Origin: Flavobacterium sp. | GTDB taxonomy: Bacteria > Bacteroidota > Bacteroidia > Flavobacteriales > Flavobacteriaceae | DNA length: 64,000 bases | Direction of reading: 5' to 3' | Assembly: GCF_027483985.1 (NCBI RefSeq) | Contig: NZ_JAIXTJ010000020.1 | Location: forward strand, 124,001-188,000 | Shown here: positions 41,977 to 49,658 of the stretch, piece after piece | How the letters are laid out: each line of letters opens with the position of its first letter | How positions within the stretch are numbered: position 1 is the first letter of the stretch | Position numbers and translations under genes: made by a program | The notes under the pieces: generated by a model | Told to the model about the DNA's origin: nothing | Databases searched by the model: none | The model's input: only the letters and a program-made list of their open reading frames with translations

Positions 41977-42633
41977 TTATCTTCTTAAAACTTCATCAAT
42001 CATTCCGTATTCTTTTGCTTCGTCGGCAATCATCCAATAATCGCGTTCAGAATCTTTGTGTACTTTATCAAATGTTTGTCCTGAATGGTGTGAGATTATT
42101 TCATACAATTCATTTTTTAATTTCAACATTTCTTTCAAGTTGATTTCCATATCGGTTGCAACACCTTGTGCTCCACCTGATGGTTGGTGAATCATTACTC
42201 TTGAGTGTGGTAAAGCCGAACGTTTTCCTGCTGCACCAGCACAAAGCAAAACAGCACCCATTGAAGCTGCCATTCCTGTACAGATTGTAGCTACATCTGG
42301 TTTGATGTATTGCATAGTGTCATAAATTCCCAAACCAGCGTAAACGCTTCCGCCTGGAGAATTGATGTAGATTTGAATGTCTTTAGAAGCATCTACTGAT
42401 TCTAAAAACAATAATTGTGCTTGAATGATGTTCGCCATATAATCATCAACTCCTGTGCCCATAAAGATGATTCTATCCATCATTAAACGGGAGAAAACAT
42501 CTAATTGTGAGATATTTAACTGACGCTCTTCAATGATATATGGAGTTAAACTAGCTGTTAGTTTATCATAATACAAACTATTTACTCCGTGATGTTTGGT
42601 AGCAAACTTTTTAAATTCTTTTCCGTAGTTCAT
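41977..42633 (-). CDS. clpP: ATP-dependent Clp protease proteolytic subunit
   Basis: A 218-residue serine protease forming the 14-subunit chamber. The triad is Ser124 (GMAASMGAVLL), His149 (RVMIHQPSGG) and Asp198 (SERDYWM). The N-terminal stretch of about 25 residues before the core is probably processed. Upstream of clpX and downstream of tig. The 384-bp gap to tig contains element copy B. Confidence 0.97.
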   Translation of the reverse strand: MNYGKEFKKFATKHHGVNSLYYDKLTASLTPYIIEERQLNISQLDVFSRLMMDRIIFMGTGVDDYMANIIQAQLLFLESVDASKDIQIYINSPGGSVYAGLGIYDTMQYIKPDVATICTGMAASMGAVLLCAGAAGKRSALPHSRVMIHQPSGGAQGVATDMEINLKEMLKLKNELYEIISHHSGQTFDKVHKDSERDYWMIADEAKEYGMIDEVLRR

Positions 42634-42786
42634 TTTAAAATATAGTTTAAAAGTTTATATGTTTAAAAGTTTAAAGTTGTTGAACTTAACTTATAATTTA
42701 TTATGTACTGCAAAGGTCATACCTTTTATTTTATGTGACAAACTGTCTGTTGCATTTTATCTTTTAACTCCAAATTAATGACTGTT

Positions 42787-42922
42787 GCCCTAGCCCAGAT
42801 AGTAGTGGAAATCCTTTTTTGTGAAAAATCTATTTTTTCTTGGCAAAAAAGAGCGACCATAGAAGCTTCTTTTTTGGCTTAGAAAAAAGATTTTTGCAAA
42901 AAAGATTGGAACGAATAGCTGG
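42787..42922 (+). repeat. Intergenic hairpin element, copy B
   Basis: Begins CCCTAGCCCAGATAGTAGTG followed by GAAATCC, and ends AAAAAAGATTGGAACGAATA followed by GCTGG, the same ends as copy A at 14933-15020. The core is a long imperfect hairpin (AATCCTTTTTTG with CAAAAAAGATT; then AAAAATC-TA-TTTTTTCT with AGAAAAAAGATTTTT). It lies in the tig-clpP spacer, antisense to both genes. The rest of the 42634-43017 gap is AT-rich without further features. Confidence 0.7.
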
Positions 42923-43017
42923 ATTAGCTTCAAAAGATTCTGAAACGAGTTCAGAATAAAAAGCGCCAAAATCAATTGACTTTGACGCTCAAATATAATA
43001 AAAATATCTTAACCTAA

Positions 43018-44346
43018 TTACATTTCACCATACATTGCTTTGATGAACTCATCGAAGTTAACTTCTTTAGTTTTTGCTTTTACTTTATCTTTATACAAGT
43101 TAAGCATTTTTTCGCTCATTACTTGTTCTGAAAGGCGTTTTACTTCGTCTTGGTTGCCCATAACTCTTGCAACAATTCCTTGAACATCTTCATCTGTTGG
43201 ATTCATTTGTCCGAACTGTGCCATTTGTTTTTTGATTAAACCAGAAGTAAAATCTTTTAATTCTTCAAACGTAATTTGAAGATTATTTTCTGCCATTACT
43301 TTACCTTCGATTAATTGGTAACGCAATCCGTTTTCAGATTTTGCATATTCTTCTTCCGCTTGTTCAGCAGTTAAAGGATTTTCACCTGCTGATTGAATCC
43401 ATCTTTTTAAGAACGCTGCTGGCAAATCAAATTTTGTGTTGGCAATCAATGATTCCGTTACATCGTTCAAGAACTTTTGATTAGATTGTTGCTCAAATTG
43501 TTGTTCAGCATCTTCTTTGATTTTAGCTTTCAATTCTTCTAGAGAATTTACAACACCAGGTCCGAATAATTTATCAAATAATTCTTGGTTTAATTCTGCT
43601 GGCTCGCTTGCTACCACTTCATCAATAGTAAAAGTTACCTCGATATCTAAACCGTGAACATCATCGTGACCGATGGCCAAAACATCCATTAATTTATGGT
43701 CGTCGTTGAACAATCCTTTAGTTTTAAGAGTAACTACATCACCGACTTTTTTGCCTAAGAACAATTTAGCTGTTTTTGCATCAGCAAACAATTCCATATC
43801 AAGAGTTGTTCTGTTATTGATGCCTTTTTCTTCATTGGTAAAAACACCTGAAACATCATTTCCTTCTTCAACCACAGTTGCAGAAATAATTTTTCCGTAT
43901 TGTTTTTGAATTCTTGCTACTTGAGCATTCAACATGGTTTCGTCTGCAATAATTTTATATTGAACTACATCGTTTTTAGCTGCTAAATCAACAGTAAAAG
44001 TTGGTGCTAAACCTAGTTCGAAATCAAATTTAAAATCTTCAGCATCCCAATTAAAATTATCGGTAACTATTGGAAGTGGATTTCCAAGAATGTCTAATTT
44101 TTCTTGTTGGATGTATTTGTTTAAGTTTTCTTGTAAAACTTTATTAACTTCTTCTAATAAAATGGCTTTACCGTATTGTTTTTGGATTAAGCTCATTGGA
44201 ACTGCTCCTTTTCTGAAACCTGGAATGGCTGCATTTTTGCGGTAATCAGCTAAAACTTTTTCTACTTTTGGAGCATAATCAGCTTTTGAAACTTCAACGG
44301 TTACAACAGCATTTAGTGCATCTACATTATTTCTTGTAATATTCAT
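43018..44346 (-). CDS. tig: Trigger factor
   Basis: A 442-residue ribosome-bound chaperone. The ribosome-docking signature PGFRKGAVPMSLIQKQYG lies at about 42-59. The central peptidyl-prolyl isomerase region is weakly conserved, as in other Bacteroidetes, and the C-terminal substrate-binding domain is helical (about 255-400). It precedes clpP on the same strand with a 384-bp gap. A -7 element lies 35 bp upstream. Confidence 0.93.
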   Translation of the reverse strand: MNITRNNVDALNAVVTVEVSKADYAPKVEKVLADYRKNAAIPGFRKGAVPMSLIQKQYGKAILLEEVNKVLQENLNKYIQQEKLDILGNPLPIVTDNFNWDAEDFKFDFELGLAPTFTVDLAAKNDVVQYKIIADETMLNAQVARIQKQYGKIISATVVEEGNDVSGVFTNEEKGINNRTTLDMELFADAKTAKLFLGKKVGDVVTLKTKGLFNDDHKLMDVLAIGHDDVHGLDIEVTFTIDEVVASEPAELNQELFDKLFGPGVVNSLEELKAKIKEDAEQQFEQQSNQKFLNDVTESLIANTKFDLPAAFLKRWIQSAGENPLTAEQAEEEYAKSENGLRYQLIEGKVMAENNLQITFEELKDFTSGLIKKQMAQFGQMNPTDEDVQGIVARVMGNQDEVKRLSEQVMSEKMLNLYKDKVKAKTKEVNFDEFIKAMYGEM

Positions 44347-44380
44347 TTCTTCGTGTTTTATACATACTAAAATTGGGTTG

Positions 44381-44388
44381 CAAAATTA
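44381..44388 (-). promoter_or_regulatory. Promoter -7 element of tig
   Basis: On the minus strand TAATTTTG matches TAnnTTTG; a TTG occurs about 20 bp upstream as a possible -33 element. Confidence 0.55.
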
Positions 44389-44431
44389 TAACATTTCTAC
44401 AACCCAACCAATTTTATTTTATTGATTTTAA

Positions 44432-44779
44432 CTATTTTTTTCCTTCACCCGAAAGTTGATAAACCAATGATTGTGAAAGCGATAAAATGATACTAAAAAT
44501 TAGCGCTGGCCAAAATCCATCAACATCAAATCCGTCTACAAAATGATCACACAACAATATAATAATTGCGTTTATAACTAGTAAAAACAAGCCTAGTGTA
44601 AAAACAGTAACTGGCAAGGTAAAAAGCACCAAAATAGGTTTCACAAAGAAGTTTAAAAGTCCGAGTACAACAGCTACAATCAAGGCTGTTGTAAATTGAT
44701 CGACCACTACTCCTTTCATGAAATAGGAGATCACCATAACGAGTAAAGCCGTTACTACTATTCTTAAAAGTAATTTCAT
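44432..44779 (-). CDS. Phage-holin-superfamily-IV-like membrane protein
   Basis: A 115-residue protein with four transmembrane helices (about 5-20, 30-50, 55-75 and 90-110), matching PF04020. The family name comes from a similarity to a phage holin group, but members are ordinary chromosomal membrane proteins of unknown function. VLGLLNFFVKPILVLFTLPV is the typical core. There are no phage genes nearby. It is last in a pdxJ-hydrolase-holin-like run. Confidence 0.87.
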   Translation of the reverse strand: MKLLLRIVVTALLVMVISYFMKGVVVDQFTTALIVAVVLGLLNFFVKPILVLFTLPVTVFTLGLFLLVINAIIILLCDHFVDGFDVDGFWPALIFSIILSLSQSLVYQLSGEGKK

Positions 44780-44804
44780 TTTTTATTGATTTTTAATTAG
44801 CTCT

Positions 44805-45566
44805 TTATTTCAAAAAACGTGCCGTTTCTTCAAAAAACAATTTTGGATTCTCTGCATGCAACCAATGGCCAACATTAGGCATCGTTACAATTTCAAAATT
44901 AGGAAAGTGTGTTTTTATTTTGGGCAAATCTGTATCTAAAATATATTTTGAATTGCCGCCACGAATGAACAATGTGGGATTGTCAAAATGGGCATTTTCC
45001 GACAATGCCGTTCCGATGACCTCCGTTTTTTCGTTAAATACTTTTAAATTGAATCTGAAATCGAGTTGTCCTGGCTCTTTCCAGTACAAGTTTTTCATTA
45101 AAAATTGGCGTGTTCCAAAATCAGGAATAAACGGATAAAGTGTTTCCTCTACATCGGTTCGGCTTGGTTTTGTTGAAAAATCTACCGCATTCAATCCGGC
45201 TAAAATATCTTGATGATGTGGCGCATAGTATTTTGGACCAATATCGGCCACAACTAGTTTTTCGACCTTTTCTGGATAAGTCGTTGCAAAAAGCATTGCC
45301 ACTTTTCCGCCCATTGAATGACCGATGATAGCAACTTTTTCAAGCGCGTGTTCTTTGCAATACTCTAAAACGTCATTTGCCATACTGTCATAAGAAAACT
45401 CATCAGAATGAAAACTTTTGCCGTGATTTCTTAAATCTAAAGTATGTAATTGAAAACCTTCTGCTGCATACAAAGCTCCAAAAGATTTCCAATTGTCTGA
45501 CATTCCTAAAAATCCGTGAATGATTAAGAGTGGTTTCCCTGTTCCTTCTATTCTTGAGTATAACAT
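44805..45566 (-). CDS. Alpha/beta hydrolase (YbfF-like)
   Basis: A 253-residue hydrolase. The nucleophile is Ser84 in IIGHSMGGKVAML; the oxyanion-side HGFLG lies at 17-21; the catalytic histidine is in MPNVGHWLHAENP near the C-terminus. The sequence resembles the YbfF esterase group. It starts 1 bp after the pdxJ stop, so translation is probably coupled. The substrate is unknown. Confidence 0.9.
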   Translation of the reverse strand: MLYSRIEGTGKPLLIIHGFLGMSDNWKSFGALYAAEGFQLHTLDLRNHGKSFHSDEFSYDSMANDVLEYCKEHALEKVAIIGHSMGGKVAMLFATTYPEKVEKLVVADIGPKYYAPHHQDILAGLNAVDFSTKPSRTDVEETLYPFIPDFGTRQFLMKNLYWKEPGQLDFRFNLKVFNEKTEVIGTALSENAHFDNPTLFIRGGNSKYILDTDLPKIKTHFPNFEIVTMPNVGHWLHAENPKLFFEETARFLK

Positions 45567-45567
45567 T

Positions 45568-46284
45568 TTACTTCAATTTTTGCAAATACATATTTACCAC
45601 ATTATCCAATCCTAAATAAAGTGCTTCAGAAATTAGAGCGTGTCCGATAGAAACTTCCAACAAACCTGGAATATTATCTTTGAAAAATTTAATGTTATCC
45701 AAACTCAAATCGTGACCCGCATTTATTCCTAAGCCTATAGCATTGGCTAAGATGGCTGCATCGGTATAAGCGTCAATTCCGTTTTCATTTCCTAAACTGT
45801 ATTGATGAGCAAATTCTTCGGTATATAATTCAATTCTGTCGGTTCCAGTTGCTTTTGCACCTTCTACCATTCTTAAAATTGGATCTACAAAAATAGAAGT
45901 ACGAATACCATTTCTTTTAAATTCAGTAATCACTTCAGTCAAATATGCCTTATTTTTAATCGTATCCCAACCTGCTGAAGAGGTAATGGCACCAATAGCA
46001 TCGGGCACTAAGGTTACTTGCTCAGGTTTACATTCTAAAACCAAATCAATAAAATTGTGTTGCGGATTTCCTTCAATATTAAATTCAGTATATACAACTG
46101 GTCTCAAATCTCTCGAATCTTGATAGCGAATGTGACGTTCGTCCGGACGTGGATGAATAGTGATACCTTGCGCTCCAAATTTTTGAATGTCTTTTGCAAC
46201 TTGCAATAGGTTTGGAACGTTTCCGCCACGCGCATTCCTCAAGGTTGCGATTTTATTGATATTTACACTTAATTTAGTACTCAT
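45568..46284 (-). CDS. pdxJ: Pyridoxine 5'-phosphate synthase
   Basis: A 238-residue TIM-barrel enzyme that condenses 3-amino-2-oxopropyl phosphate with deoxyxylulose 5-phosphate to make pyridoxine phosphate. The start LSVNINKIATLRNARGGNVP, followed by TIHPRPDERHIR, is diagnostic, as is the ending GHALISEALYLGLDNVV. First gene of the run leading to the hydrolase. Two overlapping -7 elements lie about 90 bp upstream. Confidence 0.96.
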   Translation of the reverse strand: MSTKLSVNINKIATLRNARGGNVPNLLQVAKDIQKFGAQGITIHPRPDERHIRYQDSRDLRPVVYTEFNIEGNPQHNFIDLVLECKPEQVTLVPDAIGAITSSAGWDTIKNKAYLTEVITEFKRNGIRTSIFVDPILRMVEGAKATGTDRIELYTEEFAHQYSLGNENGIDAYTDAAILANAIGLGINAGHDLSLDNIKFFKDNIPGLLEVSIGHALISEALYLGLDNVVNMYLQKLK

Positions 46285-46375
46285 CTTTTTTGTTTTTTAG
46301 CAAGCGATTAACAAATTATCAGCTTAAAAAGAAAATGAAAAAATCTTTCCAACTTTGGCTACTAATAATTTTGTA

Positions 46376-46391
46376 CAAAAATACAAAGTTA
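46376..46391 (-). promoter_or_regulatory. Two adjacent -7 elements upstream of pdxJ
   Basis: On the minus strand TAACTTTG (46391-46384) is followed immediately by TATTTTTG (46383-46376); both match TAnnTTTG. They may give alternative starts 8 bp apart. Confidence 0.5.
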
Positions 46392-46449
46392 AAATAAGGT
46401 TTTATGTTCTAAAATTTGATTATTTTGCAACAAATATTGAATCCTTGCT

Positions 46450-47109
46450 ATGACTGAAATTAACGATTACATCACCAACGATTATAAAGCTCTTGATAGC
46501 CAAGACACTATTGCTGATGTACAAGATTTTTTTATTGATGTTCCTTTTTCACATTTTTCAGTTTTAAACGAAGGTGTTTATATAGGGTGCATTGCTTCTG
46601 ACGATATTGAAACGTTTGATTCTGACAAAAAAGTAACAGATTACCGCTATACACTTGAAGGCTTTTTTGCTAGAAAAAATATGATATGGTTGGATGTTTT
46701 AGAAGTTTTTGCTAAAAACCATACTAATGTTGTTCCGGTTTTAGACGATGATAATTCGTATTTAGGATATTATGAATTGGAAGATATTGTTAAATTTTTT
46801 CACGAAACCCCTTTTTTAAAAGAACAAGGTGGTATCATCGTAATCAAAAAAAGCATACTTGACTATTCGATGAGTCAGGTTACGCAAATTGTAGAAAGTA
46901 ATAATGGCAAATTATTAGGATTATTTATTTCCGAAGCTGATGTTGAAAGTGTGCAGATCACCATTAAAATTGCCCTTGGAAGTATGAATGATATTATTCA
47001 AACTTTTAGAAGATACAATTATGAGATTATTTCAGAGCATCACGAAGATAATTATTTAAATAGTTTAAGAGAACGTTCTGATTATTTGGATAAGTATTTA
47101 AATATATAA
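46450..47109 (+). CDS. CBS domain protein
   Basis: A 219-residue protein with a pair of CBS-like modules in the first ~130 residues (FIDVPFSHFSVLNEGVYIGC, and NHTNVVPVLDDDNSYLGYYE) and an ACT-like C-terminal part (QVTQIVESNNGKLLGLFISE). CBS pairs bind adenosine nucleotides, so an energy-sensing role is possible. It opens the nadK-uppS-bamA run, divergent from pdxJ and 61 bp before nadK, a neighbourhood I recall as conserved in Flavobacteria. Confidence 0.85.
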   Translation: MTEINDYITNDYKALDSQDTIADVQDFFIDVPFSHFSVLNEGVYIGCIASDDIETFDSDKKVTDYRYTLEGFFARKNMIWLDVLEVFAKNHTNVVPVLDDDNSYLGYYELEDIVKFFHETPFLKEQGGIIVIKKSILDYSMSQVTQIVESNNGKLLGLFISEADVESVQITIKIALGSMNDIIQTFRRYNYEIISEHHEDNYLNSLRERSDYLDKYLNI

Positions 47110-47170
47110 AATCAGATTTTAAGACATTAAAAATAGCACACCGATATAGAAATCTAAAATCTAAAATTTT

Positions 47171-48055
47171 ATGAAAGTTGCCATCTTCGGACAATATTAT
47201 CAAAATGACACTCGACCAATAATAAGAGATATATTTGTATTTCTTAACAATAATAAGGTGGAGTTGTTTATTGAAGAAAAATTTCTGAAAATTTTATATG
47301 AACAAGAAATTTTAAAGAAAGAATATAAAACTTTTACTTCGTATCAATGTTTAGATTCTAGTTTTGACATATTAATCAGTATTGGTGGTGACGGAACGAT
47401 TTTGCGTGCTGCAACTTTTGTGCGAGATACAGGCATTCCAATTTTAGGCATAAATGCAGGACGACTTGGATTTTTAGCCAAAGTTCAAAAAGAAAATATT
47501 GAAACCTTTTTACAAATAGTTTTAGAAAAAAAATACACCTTATCAGAAAGAACCTTATTGAGTTTAGAATGTTCACCAGAAAATGAGCAAGTAAACGAAC
47601 TCAATTTTGCGATGAATGAAGTGACCGTTAGTAGAAAAGACACTACTTCGATGATTACTATTGAAACCTCATTGAACGATGAATATTTAAATTCTTATTG
47701 GGCAGACGGTTTGATTATTTCCACACCAACAGGTTCAACCGGATATTCTTTAAGTTGTGGCGGACCAGTTTTAACGCCCGATGTAAAAGGATTGGTAATT
47801 ACACCAATTGCTCCACATAATTTGAATGCTCGACCTTTGGTAATTCCAGATGAAACCGAAATTAAATTGCGAGTATCCGGACGTGAAGAACAATATTTAG
47901 TTTCACTAGATTCGCGCATAGCTACCTTAAATAACAATTCAGTTTTAACAATTCGAAAAACACCTTTCAAAATCAATATGGTAGAAATACCTGATGAAAC
48001 CTTCTTGAAAACCTTAAGAAACAAACTACTTTGGGGCGAAGACAAACGAAATTAA
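47171..48055 (+). CDS. nadK: NAD kinase
   Basis: A 294-residue kinase making NADP from NAD. The GGDGT signature is at 72-76 (LISIGGDGTILRA). NEVTVSRKDT, then TPTGSTGYSLSCGGP, and IAPHNLNARPLVIP are the other conserved NAD-binding segments. The length is standard. It lies in the envelope-biogenesis run but is cytosolic; 167 bp and a separate promoter precede the next gene. Confidence 0.96.
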   Translation: MKVAIFGQYYQNDTRPIIRDIFVFLNNNKVELFIEEKFLKILYEQEILKKEYKTFTSYQCLDSSFDILISIGGDGTILRAATFVRDTGIPILGINAGRLGFLAKVQKENIETFLQIVLEKKYTLSERTLLSLECSPENEQVNELNFAMNEVTVSRKDTTSMITIETSLNDEYLNSYWADGLIISTPTGSTGYSLSCGGPVLTPDVKGLVITPIAPHNLNARPLVIPDETEIKLRVSGREEQYLVSLDSRIATLNNNSVLTIRKTPFKINMVEIPDETFLKTLRNKLLWGEDKRN

Positions 48056-48196
48056 TACCTTTTTTAAAATACTACAGCCCACTTTTTTTCGTTAATTAAC
48101 AGTTCGTTTTAAACGAATTTTATTTTAAACATTAACTGTGTCAATTTTAATTTATTATAAATACTAATATGATGTTTTATTAGTGGCTAGAATTAT

Positions 48197-48204
48197 TATA
48201 TTTG
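48197..48204 (+). promoter_or_regulatory. Promoter -7 element of the DUF6089 gene
   Basis: TATATTTG matches TAnnTTTG and ends 18 bp before the ATG at 48223. It overlaps codons that an upstream ATG at 48202 would need, which supports the 48223 start. Confidence 0.6.
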
Positions 48205-48222
48205 CACGCTATTTTTCGATTA

Positions 48223-48903
48223 ATGAAAAGATTTTTTTTAATAATTTTATTGTTTGGTTTCACAAAATTAAATGCTCAAATTCACGAAGTTGGAGTTTTT
48301 CTTGGTGGTAGCAACTATATAGGTGATATTGGAAATACCGCTTATGTAAACCCTAATGAATTGGCCTATGGCCTTTTATATAAATGGAATAAAAGTCCGA
48401 GACATTCTTGGAGAATATCTTATACTCAGGCTAAAATTACTGGCAATGATTTAGATTATGAAGTGTCTGGAAGATTTAAAAGAGGATATGATTTTGAAAA
48501 CAACATCAAAGAATTATCTTTGGGCTTGGAGTTTAATTTTTTTGATTTTAATCTTCACGATTTTGAGAGAAAAGTGACACCTTATGTATATTCAGGTTTA
48601 AGTTACACCAACTATAATGAATTATATACCATTAATGGTGTTTCAAAAGAAGATAAAAACAGTAGCGTACTTGCCATTCCTATTGTATTAGGAGTAAAAT
48701 CTAATGTGTTACCTAATTTAATTTTAGGACTAGAAGTTGGAGCAAGATATACAATGACTGACAATTTGGACGGTAGTTTTCCTAAAAATGAAAAACTAGA
48801 ATCGTTAAAATTTGGAAATATAAATAGTAAAGATTGGTATGTTTTTTCAGGGTTTACTTTAACGTATACCTTTGGTGAAAAACCATGCTATTGTGCAGAT
48901 TAA
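48223..48903 (+). CDS. DUF6089 outer-membrane-type protein
   Basis: A 226-residue protein with a signal peptide (1-19, FFLIILLFGFTKLNAQ) and a small beta-barrel-like mature part. It shows GVFLGGSNYIGDIGN at the start, LGLEFNFFDFNLHDFERKVT in the middle and FSGFTLTYTFG at the end. It matches the Bacteroidetes DUF6089 family, which I recall between nadK and uppS in other genomes. It may be an accessory outer-membrane protein connected to BamA; that is inference from position. The next gene starts 7 bp after the stop. Confidence 0.8.
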   Translation: MKRFFLIILLFGFTKLNAQIHEVGVFLGGSNYIGDIGNTAYVNPNELAYGLLYKWNKSPRHSWRISYTQAKITGNDLDYEVSGRFKRGYDFENNIKELSLGLEFNFFDFNLHDFERKVTPYVYSGLSYTNYNELYTINGVSKEDKNSSVLAIPIVLGVKSNVLPNLILGLEVGARYTMTDNLDGSFPKNEKLESLKFGNINSKDWYVFSGFTLTYTFGEKPCYCAD

Positions 48904-48910
48904 TAATATT

Positions 48911-49657
48911 ATGAGTTTGATTGAATCAATAAATAACGAGAATTTACCACAACATCTGGCTATCATTATGGATGGCAACGGTCGTTGGGCTAAACAAAAA
49001 GGTTTATTGAGAGCTTTGGGTCACGAAAACGGAACAAAATCTGTTAGAACAACTGTTGAAACTTGTGCAAAACTGGGTATTAAAAATTTAACCTTATATG
49101 CTTTTTCAACAGAAAATTGGAATAGACCAAAATTAGAGGTAGATACTTTAATGAAACTACTAGTTAGTTCCTTGAGAAAAGAATTAAAAACACTACAAGA
49201 AAACGATATCCGATTAAATTCAATAGGAAATCTATCTAAAATGCCAAAATCAATTCTGAAAGAATTAAATGAGGTCATTGAAAAAACCAAAAATAACAGC
49301 AGAATGACCCTTACTTTAGCCTTAAGTTATGGCTCTAGAGAGGAATTATTAAATGTTGTTAAAAATATAAGTGATAAAGTTAAAAATAATATAATTTCAA
49401 TAGACGCTATTGATGAATCAATTATAAATGAGCATCTTTACACGCACAATCTACCCGATGTAGATTTATTAATTAGAACAAGTGGTGAACATAGAATCAG
49501 TAATTTCTTGCTTTGGCAAATAGCTTATGCCGAATTATTTTTTACTGATGTTTTGTGGCCCGATTTTACAGAAGAACATTTATATGAAGCCATTATTAGC
49601 TATCAAAAAAGAGAACGAAGATTTGGAAAAACAAGTGAACAAATTAAACAATCCTAA
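48911..49657 (+). CDS. uppS: Isoprenyl transferase (undecaprenyl diphosphate synthase)
   Basis: A 248-residue cis-prenyltransferase making the C55 carrier for cell-wall and surface glycans. The ATG at 48911 is chosen over an earlier in-frame ATG inside the DUF6089 gene. The catalytic Asp21 lies in LAIIMDGNGRWAKQKG; LYAFSTENWNRP and the C-terminal DLLIRTSGEHRISNFLLWQI are diagnostic. It is followed at once by bamA. Confidence 0.96.
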   Translation: MSLIESINNENLPQHLAIIMDGNGRWAKQKGLLRALGHENGTKSVRTTVETCAKLGIKNLTLYAFSTENWNRPKLEVDTLMKLLVSSLRKELKTLQENDIRLNSIGNLSKMPKSILKELNEVIEKTKNNSRMTLTLALSYGSREELLNVVKNISDKVKNNIISIDAIDESIINEHLYTHNLPDVDLLIRTSGEHRISNFLLWQIAYAELFFTDVLWPDFTEEHLYEAIISYQKRERRFGKTSEQIKQS

Positions 49658-49658
49658 A

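Noticed and set aside
44432..44779. Holin-like gene as a sign of prophage
   Set aside because: The PF04020 family is chromosomal in many bacteria, and all neighbours are housekeeping genes.
49527..49658. Longer bamA start inside uppS
   Set aside because: The added residues (hydrophobic, then Lys/Glu-rich) would bury the signal peptide; the GTG just after the uppS stop fits better.
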